Shown: positions 15,740-24,025 of the stretch, piece after piece
How the letters are laid out: each line of letters begins with the position of its first letter
How positions within the stretch are numbered: position 1 is the stretch's first letter
Source: an uncultured Lachnospiraceae bacterium
GTDB lineage: Bacteria; Bacillota; Clostridia; Lachnospirales; Lachnospiraceae
Length of the DNA stretch: 28,914 nt
Direction of reading: 5' to 3'
Assembly: GCA_900544445.1 (NCBI GenBank)
Contig: UQVK01000041.1
Location: 1-28,914 of the forward strand
Made by a program: the position numbers and the translations under genes
The notes under the pieces: model-generated
The model's input: the letters and a program-made list of their open reading frames with translations, nothing else
Databases searched by the model: none
Told to the model about the DNA's origin: nothing

Positions 15740-16699
15740 TCACCACATGGAATAATCCGTTTTTTTCCGGCTTACGGCATTGGCGATATAGGTCAGGGCA
15801 AAGCTCAGAATGCTCATCAACAGTCCGCTGGCTGTGCCGTAACTGAACTTTCCGCCCATCAGAGTTTCCCGGTATACATAAGTGCCGATCACGTCCGCTG
15901 TCTTATAGGTGGAAGAATTGTATAAAAGCAGGATCAGATCCGTATTGGCGGAAAGCATGTTTCCAATGGATAGAATCAGCTGGATCACGATCAGAGGTAG
16001 CATGGCCGGAAGCGTAACATGCCAGATCTTTCGAAATCTTCCCGCTCCATCCACGGCCGCCGCTTCATACAGTCCGGGATCAATAGCCGTTATGGTAGAC
16101 AGATAGATAATGCTCGACCAGCCGAAGCTTTTCCAGATGGAAGTAAGCGTATAGATCCATGGGAAAGCACCGGGATCCGCATTCAGGGATTTTGCTTCAA
16201 AGCCGACCGCCCGTAGCATCAGAGTTATGATGCCGTCATTGGCGATGAAGCTTACCACCATGCCTGCCACCACCACGGAGGAAAGGAAATGCGGAAGGTA
16301 GCTGACCGTCTGAGTGAATTTCTTGAATTTTCTGATCCGGATTTCATTTACTACCAGTGCGAAGATGATCGGCACCCAAAAGCCCATAACAAGGTTCAGC
16401 GCATTCAGCACCAGGGTATTTCTGAGGATTCTTGCAAAATAATAGGAATCCACAAATTCCCGGAACCACTTCAGTCCCACCCAGATGACCCCCTCTCCAA
16501 AAAAGGGGCGGCCTGCCACATAATCCTGAAAGGCGATGATGATCCCGAACATGGGCAGATAGCTGAACAGGAATATCATGATCAAAGGAAAGATCATCAT
16601 CAGATAATACTGGATATTTTCCCTTGTATCCCGGTTTTGAAGCCCTTTTGCCAGTCTGCCTTTCTTTCCTACAGAATCTGCATTTTTTCTTCTTTTCAA
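15740..16699 (-). CDS. Sugar ABC transporter permease, LplB type
   Basis: This 319-residue inner-membrane protein has a charged N-terminus, a first helix at about 32-55 (YYLMMIFPLIMIFLFSYLPM) and the EAA loop IDPGLYEAAAVDGAGRFRKI. It pairs with the LplC-type permease downstream. The start codon is TTG at 16699, overlapping the GH35 stop as TTGA, with GGGAGGAAATGAT in front at ideal spacing. A strong Shine-Dalgarno and translational coupling therefore compensate for the weak codon. The N-terminal sequence KRRKNADSVGKK fits the family's basic cytoplasmic tail. Confidence 0.93.
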   Translation of the reverse strand: MKRRKNADSVGKKGRLAKGLQNRDTRENIQYYLMMIFPLIMIFLFSYLPMFGIIIAFQDYVAGRPFFGEGVIWVGLKWFREFVDSYYFARILRNTLVLNALNLVMGFWVPIIFALVVNEIRIRKFKKFTQTVSYLPHFLSSVVVAGMVVSFIANDGIITLMLRAVGFEAKSLNADPGAFPWIYTLTSIWKSFGWSSIIYLSTITAIDPGLYEAAAVDGAGRFRKIWHVTLPAMLPLIVIQLILSIGNMLSANTDLILLLYNSSTYKTADVIGTYVYRETLMGGKFSYGTASGLLMSILSFALTYIANAVSRKKTDYSMW

Positions 16700-18494
16700 A
16701 TCATTTCCTCCCTCCCCAGATCCGGTTCATCAGTCAGCCAAATCCAATCAGCATGCTTTCCTTCCGTTTCAAACAGAATGATCTCATTTTCTCCATTTTT
16801 CAGCAGTGCGCCTGGCACATACAGCCTTCTCTGCGGGCCGGCATCCCAGAATCGTCCCAGCAGGAATCCGTTTACAACAGCCGCGCCCTTCCCCCATCCT
16901 GTAAACTCCAGGAAGGTATCCCCCGTCTGCTCTGCATGGAATACAAAACGGTAAAACGCCGGAAGCCCTTCCGTATATCCCCTGTCAAAGATCAGTTTTT
17001 CCGTGTTATCCAGCGGAAGGCACCAGGTTCTCCAGTTATGCTGAGAAAAGGTGGCGTTAATGACAACAGAGCCGTCAATCCCTTTTCTCTGGTCATTCAG
17101 CCATGGCCCGAAGTTGACCCTCCCCATATTCTCCACCAGAATATCCAGACGCCTCCCCTCGCAGTCCTGTTCCTCAATAATGTGCTCTTCCTGAAGCTCC
17201 AAGTCCTCCGCTGTAAACAGTTTCCGGCCGTTCAGATATACCGTAGCCCGGTCTGCCGCTTTCAGAAGCTGAATCCTTCTCAGCCTTTTTTCCGTATGAA
17301 GGATACTGGAATACAGGATATACCCAAAGCTTTGCCCATGCCGCTCCATAGACATCGGCGTGATCGTCTCCCTCGCCTCTGCAATATCCTCCAGCGCTTC
17401 CAACAGCCCCACCTTATCCTTCAGATAAATCTCTCCGTAGGAAACGGCCTTTCTCTCTCCAAAGGATTCCGGATCCTTCAGAAGCGCACGCTTCTGCGGC
17501 GTAAGGTGCCTCAGGATCACTTCGCGGAAACGCCTGTACTTTTCGGTAATCTGCCCGTCTTCGGTCAGCAGAGCATCATAGTCATAGGATGTTACGTCCG
17601 GTTTCAGGCCGCTGCTATAATTTGCCCCGTTCATGAAGCCAAAATTTGTTCCGCCCTCAAACATATAAATGTTTACATTCCCATCCTGCAGAATCAGCTC
17701 CAGATTTTCCGTCTGTTCCTCCAGCCTGCGGCTCAGATGATGCTTCTCACTTTTCCAGTGATCAAACCAGCCGATCCAGAACTCCGCACACATGCATGGC
17801 CCGCCTCCGTTATATTGCCTTAACCGTTCAAAGGCTTCTTTCGCCCGCGAGCCAAAATTCACGGCTGGAAAAACTCCTCCAACAGACGTATTCCCCAGCA
17901 TGGCATGCTCTGGTCCGTCAGAAGAAAACAGCGGTACGGTAATTCCCAGCTCCCGCATCATATCCCGAAGAGCCGTCAGATAGGTTTTGTCATTTCCAAA
18001 GGAGCCGTATTCATTTTCCACCTGCATCATAAGAACCGGTCCGCCCTGATCGATCTGAAGCGGAGCAAGGAGCGGAAGCAGCTTCTCATAATATCGTCTG
18101 ATATAAAAAAGATAGCTTGCATCGCTCGTGCGCAGCCGGATCCCCTCCTCCTTCAGGAGCCATGCGGGAAGTCCTCCGAATTCCCATTCCGCGCAGATAT
18201 AGGGAGAAGGGCGAAGAATCACATACAGCCCCGCCTGCCGGGCAAGCTTCACAAAGCTCACCACATCCGTCATCCCGCGGAAGCGTTCTCCCGTGAAGTC
18301 ATACTTCCCGCTTTCCGGTTCATGCAGATTCCACGGAAGATAGGTTTCTATGGTATTGCATCCAAGCGCCGCAAGCTTTTCCAGTCTGTCCTTCCAGTAT
18401 TCCGGCAATACCCGAAAATAGTGGATACTGCCTGAAATGATCTGAAAGGATTTACCGTCCAGATAAAATTTTCCCTGATTTCAAATCTGCTCAT
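16696..18494 (-). CDS. GH35 beta-galactosidase with a 5' frameshift
   Basis: This glycoside hydrolase family 35 enzyme releases terminal beta-galactose. The catalytic acid/base Glu lies in QVENEYGSFG and the nucleophile Glu in CAEFWIGWFDHW; ICAEWEFGGLPAWLL is also diagnostic. The uninterrupted frame starts only at 18408, inside the first barrel strand. The missing N-terminus is present upstream: ATG at 18494 gives MSRFEIRE, then a shift at the AAAATTTT run (18472-18465) leads into FYLDGKSFQIISGSIHYFRVL. One extra base in that run restores about 599 residues. So this is a sequencing/assembly error, a phase-variable tract or a recent mutation. No signal peptide is seen, so the enzyme is cytoplasmic. 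First gene of the glycan operon. Confidence 0.88.
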
Positions 18495-18549
18495 TTTTGT
18501 TCTCTCTGCGGATGTGGGATATCACTTTTCTTTCCAGATTTATTGTAGC

Positions 18550-18577
18550 AATATACTACCGAAACAAAAATCAGCAA
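18550..18577 (-). promoter_or_regulatory. Candidate promoter of the glycan operon
   Basis: TTGCTG at 18577-18572 and TATATT at 18555-18550 are 16 bp apart, about 55 nt before the ATG at 18494. GTAG...CTAC arms flank the -10. No clear catabolite-repression site was seen. Confidence 0.45.
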
Positions 18578-18642
18578 TTTTTAATGCCTGCCCCAAATAT
18601 TCAGCTTTGATACATTTCTTAAACTTTTTGTCTCCAAAACAT

Positions 18643-18675
18643 CAAAACAGCTGTCAGCAGGTAACTGACAGCTGT
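18643..18675 (-). terminator. Terminator of the hydrogenase operon
   Basis: ACAGCTGTCAG arms at 18675-18665 and 18657-18647 form a perfect 11-bp stem with a 7-nt loop. TTTT follows on the minus strand. It lies about 35 nt after the hydrogenase stop. Confidence 0.85.
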
Positions 18676-18708
18676 AATCTTGCATGATATGGATCAGGGC
18701 TGCGCCCT

Positions 18709-20430
18709 TTAACTATGAGTATGCAGCAGCGCATGGGATTTCTCTCCCAGCGGTTTTCCCAGATAGTCCGCATAAAGCTTATTGATCTCCGGGTTCTCAT
18801 GGGAGAAGCGGAGCGGCCGCTTTTCGTCCAGCTGGTAGAGCTTCGGACCTCTCACATCCGCCATCTCAAAGCCGTCCGTGATGGGCTGGCCTCCTCCGCC
18901 CACGCATCCGCCGGGACAGGCCATGACTTCCACGAAGTCATACTTCGCCTCCCCACGCAGGATGTCCTCCATCAGATCCCTGGCGTTCTTCAGGCCGCTC
19001 ACCGTGCAGGTACGCAAAGTCCTGTCTCCCAGACGGAAGACGGCTTCCTTTCTTCCTTCAAAGCCGCGCACGTCGCTGAAGGCATCCGGCGGCGGGTTCA
19101 CGCCCTCCACACAGTAATAGGCCGTGCGGAGCGCCGCCTCCATCACGCCGCCGGTCACGCCGAAGATCACACCGGCACCGCTGCTCATTCCAAGCGGAGA
19201 GTCAAAGGCCTCCTCCGTCAGAAGGGCCGGAGCGATGTGCTCTGCCCGGATCATCCTGGCGAGCTCTCTGGTGGTCAGCACGATGTCCACATCCGGGGTA
19301 TGCAGTCCCTTCTCCGCACCCGCACTGTACATGTCGGAAAGGGTCGCCTCCCGCTTTTTGGACACGCAGGGCATGATGGAAATGCTGCAGATTTTATCCG
19401 GCTCCACGCCGATCTTTTCCGCAAAATAGCTCTTCGTCACCGCGCCGAACATCTGCTGGGGCGATTTTGCCGTGGAAAGATGATCCGCAAGCTGTGGGTA
19501 CTGGGTCTTGATAAAGCTCACCCATGCCGGACAGCAGGAGGTAAACATGGGCCAGCGCTTCTCCTGCGGGTCGGAAAGTCTGGCAAGCAGCTCGTTTCCT
19601 TCCTCCATGATGGTCAGGTCCGCAGAAAAGTTGGTGTCGAATACATAGTCGAAGCCGATCCGCTTCAGAGCGGCTACCATACGGCCTTCTGTCGCCTGGT
19701 AAGCGGGCAGGTTCAGGGATTCCGCCCAGGCTGTGCGGACGGCGGGAGCCACCTGCACCACGGTCACGATCTCCGGATCCGCCAGTGCGCGGAACACCTT
19801 AGCCGTATCGTCCCGTTCTCTCAGCGCGCCCGTAGGACAATGGGTTATGCACTGGCCGCAGACGCTGCAGTCCGATTCCTCGATGGTACGGTTGCGGGAC
19901 ACGTCCACTGTGGTCCGGGATCCGGTATTCTGTACGTCCCAGATGTGAAGCGCCTGCACCTTATCGCAGATCTGCACGCAACGCATGCACTTGATACATT
20001 TTCCAAAATCCCGGATCAGCGGGAACTCCCGGTTCCAGGGCATTTCCATGATTTCCTTTTTATAGGGAATATCCAGGATGCCCAGATCGTTGGAAAGCTT
20101 CTGCAGGTTGCAGTTGCCGCTGCGCACGCAGGTGGCACAGTTGCTGTTGTGCTGGGAAAGAATCAACTCCACGTTGGTCCTTCGCACGGAACGCACCTTG
20201 GGAGAATTGGTGAAAAGCACCATTCCCTCCTCCACCGGATTGTTGCAGGCGGTGACCAGCTTCACCTTTCCCTGCACCTCCACCACGCAGACCTTGCAGG
20301 CGCTGATCTCGTTGATTCCTTCCAGATAACATAAATGGGGAATGATGATTCCCGCAGAGGCCGCGGCCTTCATGATCGTGGTGCCTTCCGGCACGCTGAT
20401 TTTCTTATTGTCAATCGTCAGTGTCACCAT
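18709..20430 (-). CDS. [FeFe] hydrogenase, glutamate-synthase-linked (group A2-like)
   Basis: This 573-residue cytoplasmic enzyme interconverts protons and H2. An N-terminal [2Fe-2S] domain has Cys34, 45, 48 and 62. The His-Cys3 cluster has His94, Cys98, 101 and 107. Two [4Fe-4S] clusters follow (Cys145/148/151/155 and 188/191/194/198). All three H-cluster motifs are intact: TSCCPAW (L1, Cys299-300), MPCVSKKRE (L2) and EVMACPGGCVGGGGQP (L3). This is the standard length of the HydA/HndD-type subunit. It overlaps the flavoprotein stop by 7 nt. With only a GltD-like partner and no NuoE/NuoF-type subunit set, it fits the group called A2 in hydrogenase classification, whose physiological role is unresolved. 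Maturases HydEFG are not in the window. Confidence 0.96.
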   Translation of the reverse strand: MVTLTIDNKKISVPEGTTIMKAAASAGIIIPHLCYLEGINEISACKVCVVEVQGKVKLVTACNNPVEEGMVLFTNSPKVRSVRRTNVELILSQHNSNCATCVRSGNCNLQKLSNDLGILDIPYKKEIMEMPWNREFPLIRDFGKCIKCMRCVQICDKVQALHIWDVQNTGSRTTVDVSRNRTIEESDCSVCGQCITHCPTGALRERDDTAKVFRALADPEIVTVVQVAPAVRTAWAESLNLPAYQATEGRMVAALKRIGFDYVFDTNFSADLTIMEEGNELLARLSDPQEKRWPMFTSCCPAWVSFIKTQYPQLADHLSTAKSPQQMFGAVTKSYFAEKIGVEPDKICSISIMPCVSKKREATLSDMYSAGAEKGLHTPDVDIVLTTRELARMIRAEHIAPALLTEEAFDSPLGMSSGAGVIFGVTGGVMEAALRTAYYCVEGVNPPPDAFSDVRGFEGRKEAVFRLGDRTLRTCTVSGLKNARDLMEDILRGEAKYDFVEVMACPGGCVGGGGQPITDGFEMADVRGPKLYQLDEKRPLRFSHENPEINKLYADYLGKPLGEKSHALLHTHS

Positions 20431-22274
20431 ATCGCCGCCCGGCCTCCTTTCAGATTTCCATATCCGTAATGATCACACCGCAGGCAGCGCGCCGCCTCCT
20501 GCGCCGCTTCCTCCTTCGTCATGCACCGCTCGATCTCGCTGAAGTCACATTTGCACTCTCCCGCTTCCCGCTCGGACATGTTCACGCGGCCGCAGGGATG
20601 CTTGTCGGCATAATTCACCTGCGGAATCTCCACGTCACAGGAAATGACGTGATGATACCCCAGATATTCATCGATGTTGGCCGCCGCCACCTTTCCTGCG
20701 GCGATGGCGCGGATGACGGTTGCCGGTCCGGTCACGCAGTCGCCGCCCGCGAAGATGCCGGGGATATCCTTGACCGTGCTCTCGGCGAGCGCCTCGATGA
20801 CACCCCGTTTTACCGGGACGCCGGAGTCCTCAAAATGGCGGGATTCGATGCCCTGGCCCACAGCCACCACCACGATGTCGCAGGGAATGCGCTGCATGGG
20901 CACCTGCGCCTTCACCGGGCGCGCCCGTCCCCAGGCGTCGATGGGACCGATGATCTGGGGCTGTACCCAGAGGGCGGTCACTTTCCCGTTTTCATCCGCT
21001 TCGATGCGCACGGGCGCCTTCAGACTGTAGAGCTCCGCACCTTCCGCGATGGCTCCCTCCACTTCCTCCGGCAGAGCCGTCATATCCGACTGCCTTCTTC
21101 GGTAGGCGATTCCAACCTTTTTCGCGCCCAGGCGGATGGCGGAACGGGTACAGTCCATGGCCACGTTTCCGCCGCCCACCACCAGTACGGTCTTTCCGGT
21201 GAAATCCGGCGGATTGTTATCCCCGATATTCCGAAGCATCTCCACCGCGGAGATCACGCCCTCGGCGTCCTCTCCCTCAATGCCGATCTTTTTATCATTG
21301 TGCGCGCCGATGGCGATATAAACCGCGTCAAAATCCTCTCTCAGGCGGCTCAGGGAAATATCGTTCTCCCCATTTCCGATATTCACGCCCGTATGTACCT
21401 CCACGCCTGTGGAGAGAATGGCCTCGATGTCCTCATCCAGCCGCTCCCTGGGGAAGCGGTAATTGGGAATGCCGTAGCGAAGCATGCCGCCCAGCTGGCT
21501 CTTCTGCTCGAACACCACCGCATGGTGCCCCATCAGCTCCAGATAATAAGCCGCGGAAAGACCGCCCGGCCCGCCGCCCGCAATGGCGATCCGCTTGCCC
21601 GTGGAGGGCGCCTTTTCCGGAACGGGCACCGTATTCGCCCTGGCGTTGTCCACCGCCATGCGCTTTAAGCCCCTGATATTCACGGAACTGTCGATCATGT
21701 TTCTGCGGCAGCGCGCCTCGCAGGGATGCTCGCAGATCAGGGCGCAGGCCGTGGGGAACGGATTGTCCTTGCGGATCAGCTTTACCGCATCCGCATAACG
21801 TTCTTCTCCCACCAGCGCGATATAGCCCGGGATATCCACCCCGGCCGGACACAGCGCCACGCAGGGCACCGGCTGTGTGATGGAATAGGAGCATTTTCCA
21901 TGCTCGATATGATAAATGTAATCGTCCCGGATGCCCTGCAGCCCGGCCAGCACCATGTGCGCGGCCTCAAAACCGATGGCGCAGTCGGCGGAATCCGTGA
22001 TGTTGTTCGCGGTCTCTTCGATCAGAGCCAGCGTATCCATCGTCGCCGTCCCGTCCAGAACCTGCTCCAGGAGGTTTTGCAGCTGCCCGAGCCCGATCCG
22101 GCAGGGCACGCACTTTCCGCAGGTCTGCGCGTGACACAGCTTCAAAAACGAAAGCTGAAGATCCACCGGACAAAGTCCCGGCGGACTGGCGACAATATGA
22201 CGCTCCAGATCCTTATACAGCCGTTCTACCGTGAGCTGTGCCTGATCTGGTGTGCTGATTTTCAATCGGCTCAT
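20424..22274 (-). CDS. NuoF-type Fe-S domain fused to GltD-like NAD(P)H oxidoreductase
   Basis: This 616-residue flavoprotein is the electron-transfer partner of the hydrogenase. Residues 45-100 resemble the NuoF C-terminal [4Fe-4S] site (CGKCVPCRIG with Cys52/55/58, and Cys98). A GltD (glutamate synthase small subunit) module follows: Fe-S cysteines (CVALCPAGVDIPGYI, CALICEHPCEARC), the FAD site AGGGPGGLSAAYYLE, the NAD(P) site VVGGGNVAMDCTRSA and the second FAD motif GIFAGGDCVTGPATV. A C-terminal Cys cluster (CKC...RCLRCD) ends it. The ATG at 22274 is preferred over a TTG at 22310; AAAGGAAGGG lies upstream, somewhat far. It probably passes electrons between NAD(P)H and the hydrogenase; direction and bifurcation are not decided by the sequence. 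Confidence 0.92.
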   Translation of the reverse strand: MSRLKISTPDQAQLTVERLYKDLERHIVASPPGLCPVDLQLSFLKLCHAQTCGKCVPCRIGLGQLQNLLEQVLDGTATMDTLALIEETANNITDSADCAIGFEAAHMVLAGLQGIRDDYIYHIEHGKCSYSITQPVPCVALCPAGVDIPGYIALVGEERYADAVKLIRKDNPFPTACALICEHPCEARCRRNMIDSSVNIRGLKRMAVDNARANTVPVPEKAPSTGKRIAIAGGGPGGLSAAYYLELMGHHAVVFEQKSQLGGMLRYGIPNYRFPRERLDEDIEAILSTGVEVHTGVNIGNGENDISLSRLREDFDAVYIAIGAHNDKKIGIEGEDAEGVISAVEMLRNIGDNNPPDFTGKTVLVVGGGNVAMDCTRSAIRLGAKKVGIAYRRRQSDMTALPEEVEGAIAEGAELYSLKAPVRIEADENGKVTALWVQPQIIGPIDAWGRARPVKAQVPMQRIPCDIVVVAVGQGIESRHFEDSGVPVKRGVIEALAESTVKDIPGIFAGGDCVTGPATVIRAIAAGKVAAANIDEYLGYHHVISCDVEIPQVNYADKHPCGRVNMSEREAGECKCDFSEIERCMTKEEAAQEAARCLRCDHYGYGNLKGGRAAIW

Positions 22275-22446
22275 AAAAGCAATTTTCCCTTCCTTTCCCC
22301 TGAAATTCAACCCTCTTGCTGCCGTCCGGGCACAGGCCCCTCACCTTCCTTTGCCAACGGACAAAAAGAGACAGAGCTGACAAGCCGTTATATAACATTT
22401 TGGTTTACATGCTGGTTTTTTTCAGCTTTCTCTGCCTTTTTACGAT

Positions 22447-22475
22447 ATTTTATCATGACCGCCGGATTTTTTCCA
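22447..22475 (-). promoter_or_regulatory. Candidate promoter of the hydrogenase operon
   Basis: TGGAAA at 22475-22470 is followed after 17 bp by TAAAAT at 22452-22447, preceded by an extended -10 TG. The 339-bp gap 22275-22613 also holds the GH30 terminator and a GTTATATAAC palindrome at 22387-22396 in the predicted leader. That palindrome is too short for a Rex site. Nothing else was recognised there. Confidence 0.45.
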
Positions 22476-22527
22476 TAATTATTGACTGTTTTTCTCAACA
22501 GAGCTGTTCTCTGCTTGTACATTTTTT

Positions 22528-22582
22528 CAAAAAGAACCGGCCCTGCGCCGCTGCCAAAAAGCAGCGAACCGCATGCCGGCTC
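22528..22582 (-). terminator. Terminator after the GH30 gene
   Basis: GAGCCGGC (22582-22575) pairs with GCCGGTTC (22541-22534, one G-U) around an inner CGCTGC/GCAGCG hairpin. TTTTTG follows on the minus strand. Confidence 0.75.
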
Positions 22583-22613
22583 TATATTTCAAAAAATTTC
22601 TAAATTTGCCGTT

Positions 22614-23963
22614 CTATTTCAGTATCACGGTGGAAATGCTGTTTCCAGGCAGCATCAGATGGGCCGTCTTTCCCTCCACCCGGAACTGAACCGGTTTCCG
22701 CTGCCCGCCCGAATACAGTAACACAGCCACACAGCTTCCATCCACATTGCGGGCCGCGGTCATCTCAATTTCAGAGGAATAGCAGGAATGACCAATCCGC
22801 ACCGCGCCGGGCCTGATATAACGGCTGAAATGACCAATGGCATCAAACATGGGTTTGAATTCCACCGTATCGGTATCCGTGTGGCAGATCACCGGAGCGC
22901 CGCAGTAATTGCCCACGTGGTTCGGGCCTCCGATCTCATCCAGGGCCAGATTCCAGTCAATCCAGCTGTTCATTCCGTGGTTCAGATCCCCGATGATGTC
23001 ATGGGCGTACATTTTCGCATGGCGCATGTCGTCTCCTGCATTCTCTCCGAAACGGGCAAGTTCCACGCAGCCTTCGCTGTGCATCAGCTTCAGATCCGGA
23101 TAGTCCTCCCGCACCATGGAAAGGGTCTCGAAATGGTCGCCGGAATACCAGTGATAGGCGACGCCCTCAATCATGTTCTTCGTCGTCTCATCCACGATAT
23201 CACGGGTACGTTCATAAACCCGTTCCTTATTATGATCCCAGATGTAGATGCCGATATGACCCAGACCATTTTCCTGAAGCGCCGGATACAGGAAATCTTT
23301 CAGGAAGGTTTTCTCCTCCTGAGGCGTATATTCACAGGAATCCCAGGTCTGGACGGCCAGCGGTTCATTCTGTACCGTCATGAAGCGGATCGGAATTCCC
23401 GCCTTTTCATATTCGGTCAGATAACGGACGATGTAGGAAGCATACGCCTGATAGCAATCCGGCTTTAAATGTCCGCCGCCATTGCGCACGCCCGTCTCCT
23501 TCATGAATGCCGGAGGGGACCAGGGAGACAGCAGCAGGCCGACAGGCTTCCCCGCTGCGGCAAATACCCTTTTCACCAGCGGCTGAACATACTGCGCATC
23601 CCGTTTCAGGCTGAAATCCCCGAATGCAGGATCATCCGGACTGGTAACTGCACAGTAATTTTCCAGAGAAAAATCGCAGCTGTCCATATGCACTCTTCCC
23701 AGTGTATAGCCGAGGCCTCCCTCTCCATAGCAGGCCTGTACCACCCGCTCGAAGTTTTCTTCGCTCATGCGGCTTAAGGCGTAACCGGCCGATTCGGTCA
23801 GGGCCGCGCCGAAGCCCTCTATGGTCTGGTAGGTTTTCTGCGGGTAGAGGTTCACCACTTCCATCTCAAAATTTTTCACATCCGGAATCAGTCCCGTTTC
23901 ATAGCGCTGCTTTGCCACTTCACTGCCCTTCAGGATGGTTGTTTCCATCACAAGCTGTTTCAT
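22614..23963 (-). CDS. GH30 family glycosidase (glucosylceramidase-like)
   Basis: This 449-residue (beta/alpha)8 enzyme has a small C-terminal beta domain. The family entry motif QTIEGFGAALTESAGYAL is present, the acid/base Glu200 lies in TVQNEP and the nucleophile Glu297 in LMHSEGC. There is no signal peptide, so it acts on imported oligosaccharides. Known activities in the family include beta-glucosidase, glucosylceramidase, beta-xylosidase and beta-fucosidase; sequence alone does not choose between them. The ATG at 23963 is preferred because GGGAGG lies about 11 nt upstream within the alternative reading start at 23990. It follows the pepC-like gene by 62 bp with only a short TGACAC/GTGTCA hairpin between, so the two may be cotranscribed. 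Confidence 0.92.
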   Translation of the reverse strand: MKQLVMETTILKGSEVAKQRYETGLIPDVKNFEMEVVNLYPQKTYQTIEGFGAALTESAGYALSRMSEENFERVVQACYGEGGLGYTLGRVHMDSCDFSLENYCAVTSPDDPAFGDFSLKRDAQYVQPLVKRVFAAAGKPVGLLLSPWSPPAFMKETGVRNGGGHLKPDCYQAYASYIVRYLTEYEKAGIPIRFMTVQNEPLAVQTWDSCEYTPQEEKTFLKDFLYPALQENGLGHIGIYIWDHNKERVYERTRDIVDETTKNMIEGVAYHWYSGDHFETLSMVREDYPDLKLMHSEGCVELARFGENAGDDMRHAKMYAHDIIGDLNHGMNSWIDWNLALDEIGGPNHVGNYCGAPVICHTDTDTVEFKPMFDAIGHFSRYIRPGAVRIGHSCYSSEIEMTAARNVDGSCVAVLLYSGGQRKPVQFRVEGKTAHLMLPGNSISTVILK

Positions 23964-24025
23964 TTGCTGATTTTCCTCCCTTTTTCTCATTGAAACGCCT
24001 CTGGAATTCTCACTGACACAGGGTG

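Noticed and set aside
18715..20334. A 539-codon open frame on the plus strand opposite the hydrogenase gene
   Set aside because: It is an antisense shadow: the minus strand codes a complete hydrogenase with every metal motif, and the plus frame shows no family resemblance.
20421..21668. A 415-codon plus-strand open frame opposite the GltD-like gene
   Set aside because: It is antisense to clear FAD/NAD(P) motifs; composition is His/Arg/Gly-rich, as expected from a GC-rich shadow.
22387..22396. GTTATATAAC as a redox-sensing Rex operator of the hydrogenase genes
   Set aside because: A Rex site needs TTGTTAA-type half sites separated by several bases; this palindrome is too short and lies in the leader.
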